DNA of 64,000 bases from Streptomyces sp. NBC_00523 (GTDB taxonomy: Bacteria; Actinomycetota; Actinomycetes; Streptomycetales; Streptomycetaceae), in assembly GCF_036346615.1 (NCBI RefSeq), contig NZ_CP107836.1, positions 1,798,001 to 1,862,000 on the forward strand, written 5' to 3'. The stretch's first letter is position 1, and each line of letters begins with the position of its first letter. Below the pieces are notes generated by a model, which did not search any database, was not told where the DNA came from, and saw nothing but the letters and a program-made list of their open reading frames with translations. A program made the translations under genes and the position numbers. Shown in pieces: positions 29,389-38,975 of the stretch.

Positions 29389-30345
29389 TCAGCCCTTCGC
29401 GGCCTCCGCCGTACCGTCCGCCTTCGGCGCATCCGCATCGGCCTCCGGCTTCGCGTCGGCCTCCGCCTCCGCGGCCTCCGGCTCGTCCGACTCGGCCTCG
29501 TCCGCCTTGTCCGAGGATTCCGGCGCCTCCGGCGCCCCCGGCTCGACGATCTCCTCGCGGCCCGGGCGGAGCTTCGCCGAGATCACGATGTACGTCACCG
29601 CGAGCACGAACACGATCAGCGCGGTCCACACGTTGAGCCGCAGGCCCAGGATGTGGTGCGCCTCGTCCACCCGCATGTACTCGATCCACGCGCGCCCGGC
29701 GCAGTACGCCGCGACGTACAGCGCGAACACCCGGCCGTGGCCCATCTTGAAGCGGCGGTCGGCCCAGACCACCAGGAGCGCGACGCCGACGCACCACAGC
29801 GACTCGTACAGGAAGGTCGGGTGGTAGGTGCCGGCCACCCGGTTCGGCCCGTCGCTGATCTTCAGCGCCCACGGGACGTGGGTCTCCCGGCCGTACAGCT
29901 CCTGGTTGAACCAGTTGCCCCAGCGGCCGCACGCCTGGGCGAGGACGATGCCGGGGGCGAGGGCGTCGGCCCAGGCGGGCAGCGGGATCCCGCGGCGGCG
30001 GCAGCCGATCCAGGCACCGACCGCGCCCAGCGCGATCGCACCCCAGATACCGAGGCCGCCCTGCCAGATCTTGAAGGCGTCGACCCAGTCCTCACCCTCG
30101 CTGAAGTACAGCTGGTAGTCGGTGATGACGTGGTAGAGCCGGCCACCGACGAGCCCGAACGGCACGGCCCAGACGGCGATGTCGGCAACGGTGCCGGCGG
30201 TGCCTCCTCGGGCGATCCAGCGCTTGTTGCCGAACCAGACGGCGACGAAGACACCGATGATGATGCAGAACGCGTAGCCGCGGAGCGGGATCGGTCCGAG
30301 ATCGATCACGCCGGTCGACGGGCTGGGAATGTAGGCAAGGTTCAT
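29389..30345 (-). CDS. lgt: Prolipoprotein diacylglyceryl transferase
   Basis: A 318-residue integral membrane enzyme with seven predicted helices. The signature CGRWGNWFNQELYG (about residues 134-147) contains the conserved Arg and Asn of the active site. It transfers diacylglycerol from phosphatidylglycerol to the lipobox cysteine of prolipoproteins. The last 50 residues form an acidic Glu/Ala/Asp-rich cytosolic tail, a common Streptomyces extension. It lies 117 bases after the DsbA-like gene, and the gap holds a short GC stem (30432-30454), so it may have its own promoter there. Confidence 0.95.
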   Translation of the reverse strand: MNLAYIPSPSTGVIDLGPIPLRGYAFCIIIGVFVAVWFGNKRWIARGGTAGTVADIAVWAVPFGLVGGRLYHVITDYQLYFSEGEDWVDAFKIWQGGLGIWGAIALGAVGAWIGCRRRGIPLPAWADALAPGIVLAQACGRWGNWFNQELYGRETHVPWALKISDGPNRVAGTYHPTFLYESLWCVGVALLVVWADRRFKMGHGRVFALYVAAYCAGRAWIEYMRVDEAHHILGLRLNVWTALIVFVLAVTYIVISAKLRPGREEIVEPGAPEAPESSDKADEAESDEPEAAEAEADAKPEADADAPKADGTAEAAKG

Positions 30346-30462
30346 GGCAGCGTCGACGCTACCCTGCCGGACGGGAGGGAGGACAACCCGCCCGGCAACG
30401 TCTGGGTAACGAGCGGGCCATCGATTCCCCCGGCCGGCCCCGTCGGAGCCGGCCTCCGGGCC

Positions 30463-31281
30463 CTACGGCGTGGCCGTGGGGGTGGCCGGTTTCTTGCCCT
30501 TGTTGGCCTCGGCGACCCACTTCTTCAGGTTGGCCACGGTGATCGCCTCGTCGCCCTTCTTCGGGAAGATCGACTCCCCGTTGAGCAGGGCCGTCGGAGT
30601 GCCTTGGAAGCCGCCGTCGCTGAAGGCCTTGTTGGACTTCTGCACCCACGCGTCGTGCTTGCCGTCCTCGACGCAGCCGCGGAAGCCGGGCGTGTCGAGA
30701 CCGGGGACCTTCTTGGCGAGCTCGATCAGCTTGTCGTTGTCGCCGAAGGCGTCGTCGGTCTCCGCCGGCTGGTTGCTGTACAGCACGTCGTGGTACGCGG
30801 AGAACTTGCCGGCGTCCTGCGCGCAGGCGGCCGCGTTGGCCGCCTTGAGGGAGCCGCTGCCGCCCATGTTGCCGTCGATGATCGTGGCGAGGTGGTAGTC
30901 GACCTTGATCTGGCCGTCGCGCTCCATCTCATGGATCGTGTCGCGGAACGCGTTCTCGAACTGGGCGCAGACCGGGCAGCGGAAGTCCTCCCAGATGGTG
31001 AGGGTGGACGGGGCGTCGTCCGCGCCGACCCGGATGGCCAGGGCGTCCTTGCCGGTCGCCCCGGACGGGGCGACGGCGGGTCCGGACGCCTTGGACTTGT
31101 CGCTCTTGCCGTCGGTGTTCGCCGCGATCACGCCGACGACGGCGGCCAGGCCCAGGACCCCCACCACGGCCGTGGACACGATCAGCGTGCGGCGCCGGCG
31201 GTCGCGCGCCTTCGCCTGCTCGCGCTGCTGGATCAGCCGGTCTCGCGCGGCCCTCTTACCCTGTTCGTTCTTCTCGCTCAC
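30463..31281 (-). CDS. Membrane-anchored DsbA-like thioredoxin-fold protein
   Basis: A 272-residue protein. A basic N-terminal tail (about 1-31) is followed by one membrane helix (about 32-54) and an extracytoplasmic DsbA/BdbD-type thioredoxin domain with the redox motif CPVC near residues 102-105 in EDFRCPVCAQFENAF. Two further cysteines (AACAQ and RGCVED) lie in the helical insert. It probably makes or isomerises disulfides in secreted proteins. I chose GTG at 31281; no clear RBS is seen, and an upstream extension would start inside a terminator hairpin. It sits between trpA and lgt, transcribed the same way. Confidence 0.85.
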   Translation of the reverse strand: MSEKNEQGKRAARDRLIQQREQAKARDRRRRTLIVSTAVVGVLGLAAVVGVIAANTDGKSDKSKASGPAVAPSGATGKDALAIRVGADDAPSTLTIWEDFRCPVCAQFENAFRDTIHEMERDGQIKVDYHLATIIDGNMGGSGSLKAANAAACAQDAGKFSAYHDVLYSNQPAETDDAFGDNDKLIELAKKVPGLDTPGFRGCVEDGKHDAWVQKSNKAFSDGGFQGTPTALLNGESIFPKKGDEAITVANLKKWVAEANKGKKPATPTATP

Positions 31282-31295
31282 ACCGCGCAAACGAC

Positions 31296-31323
31296 CCGGG
31301 GAGGCACTCGCGTGCCTCCCCGG
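31296..31323 (-). terminator. Perfect 12-bp hairpin after trpA
   Basis: Arms 31296-31307 and 31312-31323 are perfect complements around a four-base loop. The hairpin is the likely end of the trp transcript; it lies only 14 bases before the DsbA-like start. Confidence 0.7.
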
Positions 31324-31356
31324 ACCGAGGTCCACCCGTTCGGGTTACCCCAGGTG

Positions 31357-32169
31357 TCAGCGCTTTCGAACACCTTCGGCAAGATCGGCCGCCAGTGAAC
31401 GGACGCCCGCGAGGCCGGCCGCCTCGTCGGGGGCGTCCAGCATGCACTTGACGAACGCCGTGCCGACGATGACGCCGTCGGCGAAGCCGGCGACCTCCGC
31501 GGCCTGGGCGGCGTCGGACACGCCGAGGCCGACGCAGACCGGCATCCCGGTGGTGGCCCGGGTCCGCCGGACCAGGTCCTGCGCCTGCGCGCCGACCGAG
31601 GCACGGGTGCCGGTGACGCCCATCAGGGACGCGGCGTAGACGAAGCCGGAGCCCGCGTCGGTGATGGTGGCGATCCGCTCGTCCTTGCTGCTGGGCGCGA
31701 CGACGAAGACGGTGGCCAGGCCGTGCCGCTCCGCGTGCTCGCGCCACAGCGCGGACTCCTGGACCGGCAGGTCGGGCAGGATGCACCCGGCCCCGCCCGC
31801 CTCGGCCAGCTCGGCGGTGAACCGCTCGACGCCGTACCGGTCGATCGGGTTCCAGTACGTCATGACCAGGATCGGCGCCCCGGTGGCCTCGTGGGCCTCG
31901 CGCACCGTGCGCATCACGTCGGCGATCCGCACGCCGCCGCGCAGCGCGATGTCGTCGGCGGTCTGGATGACCGGGCCGTCGAGGACCGGGTCGCTGTGCG
32001 GCAGCCCCACCTCGATGACGTCGGCGCCGCCCGCCACGGCGGCCTTGATGGCCTCGATGCCGCCGTCGACGGTCGGGAACCCGGCCGGCAGGTACGCGAT
32101 GAGCGCGGCCCGGTCCTCGGCCCGCGTGGCGGCGAGCGTGCTGTTCAGCAGTTCGATGTTGCCGCTCAC
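31357..32169 (-). CDS. trpA: Tryptophan synthase alpha subunit
   Basis: A 270-residue TIM barrel. The catalytic region [19 protein letters not shown] holds the glutamate and aspartate equivalent to Glu49 and Asp60 of the Salmonella enzyme, and [11 protein letters not shown] is the N-terminal signature. It cleaves indole-3-glycerol phosphate to indole and glyceraldehyde 3-phosphate, passing indole to TrpB. The ATG overlaps the trpB stop by ATGA. A strong hairpin follows the gene. Confidence 0.97.
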   Translation of the reverse strand: MSGNIELLNSTLAATRAEDRAALIAYLPAGFPTVDGGIEAIKAAVAGGADVIEVGLPHSDPVLDGPVIQTADDIALRGGVRIADVMRTVREAHEATGAPILVMTYWNPIDRYGVERFTAELAEAGGAGCILPDLPVQESALWREHAERHGLATVFVVAPSSKDERIATITDAGSGFVYAASLMGVTGTRASVGAQAQDLVRRTRATTGMPVCVGLGVSDAAQAAEVAGFADGVIVGTAFVKCMLDAPDEAAGLAGVRSLAADLAEGVRKR

Positions 32170-33452
32170 TGCGCGTCCCCCTCGATCTCCGCGGTCCGGC
32201 TGCCGGCGTCGGCCTCGACGGCCGCGTCGGTGTCGTACAGCCCGAAGTAGCGGGCCGCCGTGTCCATGTCCTTGTCGCCGCGCCCGGAGAGGTTGATCAG
32301 GATCAGCCCGTCCTTGCCCAGCTCCTTGCCGACCTCCAGCGCCCCGGCCAGCGCGTGCGCGCTCTCGATGGCCGGGATGATGCCCTCGGTGCGGGAGAGC
32401 AGGCGCAGCGCCTGCATGGCCGCGTCGTCGGTGACGGCGCGGTACTCGCCCCGGCCCACGTCCTTGAGGTAGGCGTGCTCGGGGCCGATGCCCGGGTAGT
32501 CCAGACCGGCCGAGATGGAGTACGGCTCGGTGATCTGGCCCTCGTCGTCCTGGAGGACGTAGCTGCGCGAGCCGTGCAGGATGCCGGGCTCGCCCGCGGT
32601 CAGGGTCGCCGCGTGCTCGCCGGTCTCCACACCGTGTCCGGCGGGCTCGCAGCCGATGAGGCGGACGTCCGCGTCGGGCACGAAGGCGTGGAAGAGGCCG
32701 ATGGCGTTGGAGCCGCCGCCGACGCAGGCCACGGCGGCGTCCGGCAGCCGGCCGGCCTGCTCCAGGATCTGCCGTCTGGCCTCCACGCCGATGACGCGGT
32801 GGAAGTCGCGGACCATCGCCGGGAAGGGGTGCGGGCCCGCGACCGTACCGAAGAGGTAGTGGGTGCGGTCCACGTTGGCGACCCAGTCGCGGAACGCCTC
32901 GTTGATGGCGTCCTTGAGGGTGCGGGAGCCGGACTTCACGGCGATGACCTCGGCGCCGAGGATCCGCATGCGCGCCACGTTCAGCGCCTGGCGCTGGGTG
33001 TCGATCTCGCCCATGTAGATGGTGCAGTCGAGGCCGAAGAGGGCGCAGGCGGTCGCGGTGGCGACGCCGTGCTGACCGGCGCCGGTCTCCGCGATGACGC
33101 GGGTCTTGCCCATGCGCCGGGTCAGCAGGGCCTGCCCCAGCACGTTGTTGATCTTGTGCGATCCGGTGTGGTTGAGGTCCTCGCGCTTGAGGAAGACGCG
33201 GGCGCCCCCGGCGTGCTCGGCGAAGCGGGGCACCTCGGTGAGGGCGCTGGGCCGACCGGTGTAGTGGACCATCAGCTCGCCGAGCTCGGCGGCGAACGCG
33301 GGGTCGGCCTTGGCCTTCTCGTACTCGACGGCGACCTCGTCCACGGCGGCGACCAGCGCCTCCGGGATGAACTTTCCGCCGTACGCGCCGAAGTAGCCCT
33401 CGGCGCTGGGGATCAGACCCTCCGGGTCCGGGATGAAGAAGTCGGAAGACAT
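32166..33452 (-). CDS. trpB: Tryptophan synthase beta subunit
   Basis: A 428-residue PLP enzyme. The cofactor lysine is in [13 protein letters not shown] (near residue 100) and the [14 protein letters not shown] loop follows. It condenses indole with serine. I chose ATG at 33452, with GAGGAG about 11 bases upstream; GTG at 33476 would add eight residues. The protein is the normal length for the TrpB1 type that pairs with TrpA. It is preceded by trpM and a strong hairpin and overlaps trpA. Confidence 0.97.
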   Translation of the reverse strand: MSSDFFIPDPEGLIPSAEGYFGAYGGKFIPEALVAAVDEVAVEYEKAKADPAFAAELGELMVHYTGRPSALTEVPRFAEHAGGARVFLKREDLNHTGSHKINNVLGQALLTRRMGKTRVIAETGAGQHGVATATACALFGLDCTIYMGEIDTQRQALNVARMRILGAEVIAVKSGSRTLKDAINEAFRDWVANVDRTHYLFGTVAGPHPFPAMVRDFHRVIGVEARRQILEQAGRLPDAAVACVGGGSNAIGLFHAFVPDADVRLIGCEPAGHGVETGEHAATLTAGEPGILHGSRSYVLQDDEGQITEPYSISAGLDYPGIGPEHAYLKDVGRGEYRAVTDDAAMQALRLLSRTEGIIPAIESAHALAGALEVGKELGKDGLILINLSGRGDKDMDTAARYFGLYDTDAAVEADAGSRTAEIEGDAQ

Positions 33453-33512
33453 GCGGGACGTGCTCCTCGTCGTCACAGGGGTGGTTGCACCGTCTGCGCC
33501 GTGAGCGGAGCG

Positions 33513-33537
33513 CCGCCCCGGTCCGGGACCGGGGCGG
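33513..33537 (-). terminator. Hairpin in the trpM-trpB gap
   Basis: Arms 33513-33523 and 33527-33537 are perfect 11-base complements (CCGCCCCGGTC / GACCGGGGCGG) with a three-base loop. It lies inside the trp operon, so it may set relative expression or protect RNA ends rather than end transcription fully. Confidence 0.5.
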
Positions 33538-33570
33538 TTTCGGGCACGCGGGAATGCGGCCGGGCTCGCT

Positions 33571-33738
33571 CTACGGCGCGCGTCCCGTGCGCCATCGCAT
33601 GCCGTTGACCTGACCGGGCTCGGCGCCGATCACGTACCGCACCCGCCGGCCGCGCACCCGGCGCGCGGGCGCCCGGCAGCCGCGGTGCCACGAGGGCAGC
33701 GCGCAGCGCACCGGAGCGGGATGCGGAAGGGACGACAC
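33571..33738 (-). CDS. trpM: TrpM-like small tryptophan biosynthesis modulator
   Basis: A short reading frame of 55 codons (GTG 33738 to TAG 33571) between trpC and trpB. The product is basic and ends [20 protein letters not shown] plus two residues. In S. coelicolor the same position between trpC and trpB holds trpM (about 63 residues), reported to modulate tryptophan supply and differentiation; the [15 protein letters not shown] ending matches what I remember of that family. No obvious RBS precedes the GTG and the start is uncertain. A longer frame over the same DNA (33473-33691) has no such match and is rejected. Confidence 0.65.
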   Translation of the reverse strand: MSSLPHPAPVRCALPSWHRGCRAPARRVRGRRVRYVIGAEPGQVNGMRWRTGRAP

Positions 33739-33745
33739 GGCCTGG

Positions 33746-34555
33746 TCAGCCCCGTCCGTGGCGCAGGGCGGGGTGGGCGCCGGCGGCGACGAGGTCGGCG
33801 ACGGCGGTCCGCGGGTCGCGGCCGGTCACCAGGGACTCGCCGACCAGCACCGCGTCCGCGCCGGCGTTGGCGTAGGCGATCAGGTCGTGCGGGCCGCGGA
33901 CGCCGGACTCGGCGACCTTGACGATGTGGTCCGGGATCTCGGGGGCGACGCGCTCGAAGGTGGAGCGGTCGACCTTGAGGTCCTTGAGGTTGCGCGCGTT
34001 GACGCCGATGATCCGGGCGCCGGCCTCGACCGCGCGCTCGGCCTCCTCCTCGTCGTGCGCCTCGACCAGCGGCGTGAGGCCGATGGACTCGGCACGCTCG
34101 ATCAGGGAGACCAGGGCCTCCTGTTCGAGGGCGGCGACGATCAGCAGCACGAGGTCCGCGCCGTACGCGCGCGCCTCCCACAGCTGGTACGAGGTGACGA
34201 TGAAGTCCTTGCGGAGGATCGGGATGTCGACCTTGGCGCGGACGGCCTCCAGGTCGGCGAGCGAGCCGCCGAAGCGGCGCTCCTCGGTGAGGACCGAGAT
34301 GACGGAGGCCCCGCCGGCCTCGTAGTCCGCGGCGAGCGCGGCCGGGTCGGCGATGGCGGCCAGCGCGCCCTTGGAGGGGCTGGAGCGCTTGACCTCGCAG
34401 ATGACGGTCACGCCCTCGCCGCGCAGGGCGGCGACGCCGTCCTTGGCGCGGGGGGCACGGGCGGCGCGTTCCTTGAGCTCGTCGAGGCTGACGCGCGCCT
34501 GCCGCTCCGCGAGGTCGGCGCGTACGCCGTCGATGATCTCGTCGAGCACACTCAC
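33746..34555 (-). CDS. trpC: Indole-3-glycerol phosphate synthase
   Basis: A 269-residue TIM barrel with [11 protein letters not shown] (about residues 52-62) holding the catalytic glutamate and lysines, ILRKDFIV with the second catalytic lysine (about 110-117), and VAESGVRGP and [11 protein letters not shown] near the end. It cyclises CdRP to indole-3-glycerol phosphate. It is monofunctional; no TrpF domain is fused. The GTG at 34555 has AAGGGGG upstream. trpM starts eight bases after its stop. Confidence 0.97.
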   Translation of the reverse strand: MSVLDEIIDGVRADLAERQARVSLDELKERAARAPRAKDGVAALRGEGVTVICEVKRSSPSKGALAAIADPAALAADYEAGGASVISVLTEERRFGGSLADLEAVRAKVDIPILRKDFIVTSYQLWEARAYGADLVLLIVAALEQEALVSLIERAESIGLTPLVEAHDEEEAERAVEAGARIIGVNARNLKDLKVDRSTFERVAPEIPDHIVKVAESGVRGPHDLIAYANAGADAVLVGESLVTGRDPRTAVADLVAAGAHPALRHGRG

Positions 34556-34679
34556 GCGAGCGGCCCCCTTCCGGAACGGTGAAAAAACGTAACAGGCCAC
34601 AGGATCAGCCACTCCGATGTTATCCGCAGGAGGGCGCTGCGCCCGCATCCACCCGGCGGCTGTCCCACTACCTGGGACT

Positions 34680-35177
34680 TCACGGGGCGAGCGCGGAGCC
34701 GAAGGGGAGGTTCCGGATGACGGTGAAGAGCAGCAGTACGGCACCGATCGCCCACCAGTGCACCGGCCGCAGCGTGATCCGCAGGGGCTTTCCACGGGCC
34801 TCGCGGAGCAGCCATACGGCCCACAGCACGGCGAAGATCCCGTAGCCGACGACGGCGAGCGCGTTGGCGCCGAAGGCGGCGGCCAGGTCGCCGTGGGCGA
34901 AGGCGTGGGCGCTGCGGAGACCACCGCAGCCGGGGCAGTAGATGCCGGTGAACCGCAGCAGCGGGCAGACGGGGTAGTGGCCGGGCTGGTTCGGGTCGAC
35001 GGTGGCGACGTATCCGAAGGCGCCGACGACGGCGGCGAGCACGCCCACCGGGACGGCGGTCCGCCGCAGCCGCGAGGCGCCGGCGGGGGCCGTGGGGAAG
35101 AGGGGGGCCCGCACGGGGGCGAAGGGCGGCGGCGGCCCGGGAGCCGGGGCGGGCTTTGGCGTTGGCGTTGCGTCCAC
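34680..35177 (-). CDS. DUF2752 membrane protein
   Basis: A 165-residue protein. A Pro/Ala-rich N-terminal tail (about 1-35) precedes hydrophobic segments at about 43-62, 98-122 and 137-156. The DUF2752 signature [12 protein letters not shown] (near residue 80) carries two cysteines that could bind metal or form a disulfide. Function is unknown. It lies between the trp-linked small membrane genes and trpC, all on the minus strand, though a terminator-like hairpin at 35200-35236 stands upstream. The GTG at 35177 is the best start but has a weak RBS. Confidence 0.75.
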   Translation of the reverse strand: MDATPTPKPAPAPGPPPPFAPVRAPLFPTAPAGASRLRRTAVPVGVLAAVVGAFGYVATVDPNQPGHYPVCPLLRFTGIYCPGCGGLRSAHAFAHGDLAAAFGANALAVVGYGIFAVLWAVWLLREARGKPLRITLRPVHWWAIGAVLLLFTVIRNLPFGSALAP

Positions 35178-35199
35178 CCGGTGATTGTCGCCGCTGACG

Positions 35200-35236
35200 C
35201 GGAAAGGCGCAGCCCGGTCCGGGCCGCGCCTTTCCG
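35200..35236 (-). terminator. Strong hairpin between HGxxPAAW and DUF2752 genes
   Basis: Arms 35200-35210 and 35226-35236 are perfect 11-base complements, with an inner GCCC/GGGC stem. It probably ends the trpE-side transcript, so DUF2752 and trpC may use another promoter. Confidence 0.65.
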
Positions 35237-35254
35237 GCGTACGTGGTGCGGGGG

Positions 35255-35503
35255 TCAGGAGGTCTGCGCCTGTCCGGCGCGGGCGCGGGCGGCGCTCAGC
35301 TCGGCCGACTCCTTCGGCATGCCGAGGCCCGCGGCCTTCATCGCGAGGCCGACGACACCACCGAGCAGGACGACGCCCATGCCGGCCCAGAAGCCGACCG
35401 GGTTGGCCGCGACCATGAAGACGCCCGCGACGCAGAAGCCGATGAAGGCGATGATGACACCGGTCCAGGCGGCCGGGGTGTGTCCGTGGCTGCTGCCCGC
35501 CAT
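35255..35503 (-). CDS. HGxxPAAW-type small membrane protein
   Basis: An 82-residue protein starting MAGSSHGHTPAAW, the hallmark of a small actinobacterial family named after that HGxxPAAW motif. Two membrane helices follow (about 14-34 and 39-59) and a charged tail ends in ARARAGQAQTS. RBS GAGGAG lies eight bases before the ATG at 35503. Function is unknown. It is regularly found in the trp neighbourhood in Streptomyces, as here between the Trp-associated membrane protein and trpC. Confidence 0.85.
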   Translation of the reverse strand: MAGSSHGHTPAAWTGVIIAFIGFCVAGVFMVAANPVGFWAGMGVVLLGGVVGLAMKAAGLGMPKESAELSAARARAGQAQTS

Positions 35504-35625
35504 GAGTTGCTCCTCGTTGGTGTTGCGCTGTTGGAATCGCTCGGGTCGCTGTGCCCACGGCCCGTGCCGCTGTGCCAGCTCACCGTCATTGTCCCGTACG
35601 TGGGGGTAGGACGTGAGCTGGGGGG

Positions 35626-36282
35626 TCATGCCTCGCGCGTCGGGTCCTCGCCGCGGTCCAGGGCCTTCCACAGATCCTCGGGCCGGTCGGGGTCGAGCGG
35701 GCGGGGGGCCTTGCGGGGGCGGGGGGTGCCGTCGCGCTCGTAGCGCCCGGACATCGTGGGCCAGCGGCTGCCGTAGCGCAGGGCGAGCAGCCCGGCGAGC
35801 AGGATCAGCAGGCCGCCGGCCGCCGTGACGTACGGCCAGGCGGTGTGGCTGAGGGCCGTGATGCCGGCGGCGGCGTCACCGCTGGTCCGGGCGGCCTTCT
35901 CGTCCAGTGCCCCGCTGTCGGACGCGCCGATGAAGGCGCTGAGCGCGGCGCCGAGTCCGCTGAGCGCGAGGAGTCCGGCGACCACGCGCCGGCCGCCGCC
36001 ACGTACGGCGAAGACGGCGACGAGGGCGGCCAGGCCGACGATCGCGAGGGCGGCGGGGAGCCCGGTGACGTCCTGCCCGTCGGCGCTCAGCGGCAGGCTG
36101 CCGCCACCGACGGCGGCCTTGCCCTCGGCCCAGGTCTGCCCGGAGGCGAGCAGGACGACGGTCGCGCCGGCCGCCCCGAGGAGCAGGCCGGCCGCCAGGG
36201 TGCGGCGGCTCCCCGCACTGTCGGGCGCGGCGGCGGCTTCGGTACGGGGCTGGGGTACGGGGACGGCACTCACGTACTCCAC
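35626..36282 (-). CDS. Trp-operon-associated membrane protein (TIGR02234)
   Basis: A 218-residue protein with about four hydrophobic segments (about 29-48, 75-94, 100-118, 148-168), an extracytoplasmic loop containing the GQTWAEG signature, and a charged C-terminal tail rich in Arg/Asp/Pro. The family is named from its position next to trp genes in actinobacteria; the function is not established, and a link to aromatic amino acid transport or sensing is only a guess. GTG at 36282 is used; GTG at 36273 is an alternative. It lies 61 bases after trpE. Confidence 0.82.
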   Translation of the reverse strand: MEYVSAVPVPQPRTEAAAAPDSAGSRRTLAAGLLLGAAGATVVLLASGQTWAEGKAAVGGGSLPLSADGQDVTGLPAALAIVGLAALVAVFAVRGGGRRVVAGLLALSGLGAALSAFIGASDSGALDEKAARTSGDAAAGITALSHTAWPYVTAAGGLLILLAGLLALRYGSRWPTMSGRYERDGTPRPRKAPRPLDPDRPEDLWKALDRGEDPTREA

Positions 36283-36343
36283 TATCCCTCACCGGCCCGG
36301 AACGCCCCACCGCGCCCCTGGCCGGGAGGCACCGGCGTACGGC

Positions 36344-37831
36344 TCAGGCGCCGCCGAGGCGGTTGGCGGTGTGGACGGCGCGCAGGACGGCCGCCGCCTT
36401 GTTGCGGCACTCGGTGTCCTCGGCGACCGGGTCGGAGTCGGCGACGACGCCCGCGCCCGCCTGGACGTACGCGGTGCCGTCGCGGAGCAGGGCGGTGCGG
36501 ATGGCGATGGCGGTGTCGGAGTCCCCGGCGAAGTCGAGGTAGCCGACGCAGCCCCCGTACAGGCCCCGGCGGGTGGGTTCCAGCTCCTCGATGATCTGGA
36601 GGGCGCGGGGCTTGGGGGCGCCGGAGAGGGTGCCGGCGGGGAAGCAGGCGGTCAGCACGTCGAAGGCGGTGCGCCCCTCGGCGACCTTGCCGGTGACGGT
36701 GGAGACGATGTGCATCACGTGCGAGTAGCGCTCGATGGACATGAAGTCGACCACCTCGACGCTGCCCGGCTCGCAGACCCGGCCGAGGTCGTTGCGGCCG
36801 AGGTCCACGAGCATCAGGTGCTCGGCGCGTTCCTTGGGGTCGGCGAGGAGTTCGTCGGCGAGGGCCTGGTCCTCCTGCGGGGTGGCGCCGCGGTGCCGGG
36901 TTCCGGCGATGGGGTGGACCATGGCCCGGCCGTCCTCGACCTTGACCAGGGCCTCGGGGCTGGACCCGGCGACGTCGAAGCCGTCGAACCGGAAGAGGTA
37001 CATGTACGGCGAGGGGTTGGTGGCGCGCAGCACCCGGTAGACGTCGAGGGCGCTCGCGGTGCACGGGGTCTCGAAGCGCTGGGAGGGCACCACCTGGAAG
37101 GCTTCCCCGGCGCGGATGCGCTCCTTCACGTCCTCGACGGCGTCCTGGTACGCCTGGCCGCCCCAGAGCGCGGTGTACGGGGGCAGCTCGGAGGGCGGCA
37201 GGGCGGCGGGGGCGTTCTCGACGGGGCGGCGCAGGTCGCGCTCCATCGCGTCGAGCCGGGCGACCGCGTCGGCGTGCGCCTCGTCCACGCCGGTGGCCAG
37301 GTCGTTGTGGTTGATGGCGTTGGCGATGAGCAGGACGCTGCCGTCCCAGTGGTCGAGGACCGCGAGGTCGGAGGTGAGCAGCATGGTCAGCTCGGGGAGC
37401 TTGAGGTCGTCGCCGCCGCTCTCGCCGATCTTCTCCAGGCGGCGCACGATGTCGTAGCCGAGGTAGCCGACCATGCCGCCGGTGAAGGGCGGGAGGCCGG
37501 ACTCCCGGTCGTGCGGGGTGTGCAGGGCCTCGATGGTGGCGCGCAGGGCGTGCAGCGGGTCGCCGTCGACGGGGACGCCGACCGGCGGGGTGCCGAGCCA
37601 GTGGGCCTCGCCGTCGCGGGTGGTGAGCGTGGCGGCGCTGCGTACGCCGATGAACGAGTAGCGCGACCAGGTGCGGCCGTTCTCCGCGGATTCCAGCAGG
37701 AAGGTGCCGGTGCGCTCGCCCGCGAGCTTGCGGTAGAGCCCGACGGGGGTGTCGCCGTCCGCGAGGAGGCGGCGGGTGACGGGGATGACGCGCCGGTCGA
37801 CGGCCAGCTTGCGGAAGGTGTCGAGGTCCAT
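36344..37831 (-). CDS. trpE: Anthranilate synthase component I
   Basis: A 495-residue chorismate-utilising enzyme. The N-terminal feedback motif LLES (about residues 45-48) is present, so inhibition by tryptophan is expected. Catalytic motifs are [18 protein letters not shown] and [12 protein letters not shown]. It makes anthranilate from chorismate with ammonia from a glutamine amidotransferase (TrpG), which is not encoded next to it. It starts 11 bases after hisI, so both share a transcript and no separate trp leader exists here. Confidence 0.96.
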   Translation of the reverse strand: MDLDTFRKLAVDRRVIPVTRRLLADGDTPVGLYRKLAGERTGTFLLESAENGRTWSRYSFIGVRSAATLTTRDGEAHWLGTPPVGVPVDGDPLHALRATIEALHTPHDRESGLPPFTGGMVGYLGYDIVRRLEKIGESGGDDLKLPELTMLLTSDLAVLDHWDGSVLLIANAINHNDLATGVDEAHADAVARLDAMERDLRRPVENAPAALPPSELPPYTALWGGQAYQDAVEDVKERIRAGEAFQVVPSQRFETPCTASALDVYRVLRATNPSPYMYLFRFDGFDVAGSSPEALVKVEDGRAMVHPIAGTRHRGATPQEDQALADELLADPKERAEHLMLVDLGRNDLGRVCEPGSVEVVDFMSIERYSHVMHIVSTVTGKVAEGRTAFDVLTACFPAGTLSGAPKPRALQIIEELEPTRRGLYGGCVGYLDFAGDSDTAIAIRTALLRDGTAYVQAGAGVVADSDPVAEDTECRNKAAAVLRAVHTANRLGGA

Positions 37832-37842
37832 GGCGGCTGACC

Positions 37843-38226
37843 CTACTGCCCGAGGAACAGCGTGTCGGCGTCGAAGCAGGTGCGGTCGCCGGTGTGGCAG
37901 GCGGCGCCGGTCTGGTCGACCTTGACGAGGACGGTGTCGGCGTCGCAGTCCAGGGCGACGGACTTGACCAGCTGGATGTGGCCCGAGGTGTCGCCCTTGA
38001 CCCAGTACTCCTGGCGGCTGCGGGACCAGTAGGTGCAGCGGCCGGTGGTGAGGGTGCGGTGCAGCGCCTCGTCGTCCATCCAGCCCAGCATCAGCACCTC
38101 GCCGGTGTCGTACTGCTGGGCGACGGCCGGGACCAGTCCGTCGGCGCCGCGCTTGAGGCGGGCGGCGATGGCGGGGTCGAGGTCGCTGGCGGTCCGGGGG
38201 GTGCCGGGCGGGGGCGTGCTGCTCAT
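37843..38226 (-). CDS. hisI: Phosphoribosyl-AMP cyclohydrolase
   Basis: A 127-residue monofunctional enzyme (no HisE fusion). The metal-binding DCDADT motif and the zinc cysteines in [13 protein letters not shown] are intact. It opens the adenine ring of PR-AMP, step three of histidine synthesis. ATG at 38226 is used; an ATG three codons upstream is possible. It is separated from hisF by a block of unrelated regulators and lies directly before trpE. Confidence 0.95.
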   Translation of the reverse strand: MSSTPPPGTPRTASDLDPAIAARLKRGADGLVPAVAQQYDTGEVLMLGWMDDEALHRTLTTGRCTYWSRSRQEYWVKGDTSGHIQLVKSVALDCDADTVLVKVDQTGAACHTGDRTCFDADTLFLGQ

Positions 38227-38311
38227 GGGGCCCATTGTGCCGTGGTGGCGCGGGGTGTCCGGGCGGGCGTCCACTGGGCGGACGGGGGACGGCGGTCGTA
38301 CGCTGGCGGGC

Positions 38312-38944
38312 ATGTCGACCCATGCGAAGCGCGAACGTCTTCTGCTCGCCGACCTGTTGGAGGCGGCGGGCCCGCAGGCCCCGACCCTGTGCCACGGCTG
38401 GACGGCCCGTGATCTCGCGGCCCATGTGGTGGTGCGGGAGCGGCGGCCGGACGCGGCGGCCGGGACGCTCATCGGGCCGCTGAAGGGCCGCCGGGACCGG
38501 GTCATGGCCGAGTTCACCGAGAAGCCGTACGAGGAGCTGATCCAGCTCATCCGGACCGGCCCGCCCCGGATGTCCCCGTTCGGCCTGAAGCAGCTGGACG
38601 AGGCGGCGAACACGGTGGAGTTCTACATCCACGCGGAGGACGTACGCCGGGCGCAGCCCGACTGGACGCCGCGTGAGCTGGACCCGGTCTTCGCGGACGT
38701 GCTGTGGGCGCGTACGGAGAAGGCGGCGCGGATGCTGGGCCGGAAGGCGCCAGTGGGCCTGGTGCTACGCCGCCCGGACGGGCAGACCGCGGTGGCGCAC
38801 CGGGGGACGCCGGTGGTGACGGTGACCGGTGAGCCGGGCGAGCTGCTGCTGTTCGCGTTCGGGCGGCAGGACGCGGCGCGGGTGGAGCTGGAGGGCGAGC
38901 CGGAGGCGATCGGCCGGGTGACGACGGCGAAGCTGGGCATGTAG
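38312..38944 (+). CDS. TIGR03085 family metal-binding protein (DinB/maleylpyruvate isomerase-like)
   Basis: A 210-residue protein of the four-helix DinB_2/mycothiol-dependent maleylpyruvate isomerase fold. His in [19 protein letters not shown] (near residue 38) and the [14 protein letters not shown] stretch (about 109-122) supply the probable metal ligands (His, Glu/His, Asp). Members often use mycothiol in actinomycetes; the reaction is unknown. It is divergent from hisI by 85 bases and is the only plus-strand gene of this block. Confidence 0.8.
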   Translation: MSTHAKRERLLLADLLEAAGPQAPTLCHGWTARDLAAHVVVRERRPDAAAGTLIGPLKGRRDRVMAEFTEKPYEELIQLIRTGPPRMSPFGLKQLDEAANTVEFYIHAEDVRRAQPDWTPRELDPVFADVLWARTEKAARMLGRKAPVGLVLRRPDGQTAVAHRGTPVVTVTGEPGELLLFAFGRQDAARVELEGEPEAIGRVTTAKLGM

Positions 38945-38975
38945 CCCGTACGCGCGAGGGCTGGGGCGGGCCCGG

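Noticed and set aside
33473..33691. 72-codon minus-strand frame between trpC and trpB
   Set aside because: Overlaps the TrpM-like frame, has low-complexity Ala/Arg/Pro composition, and lacks the TrpM ending. The alternative frame is better supported.
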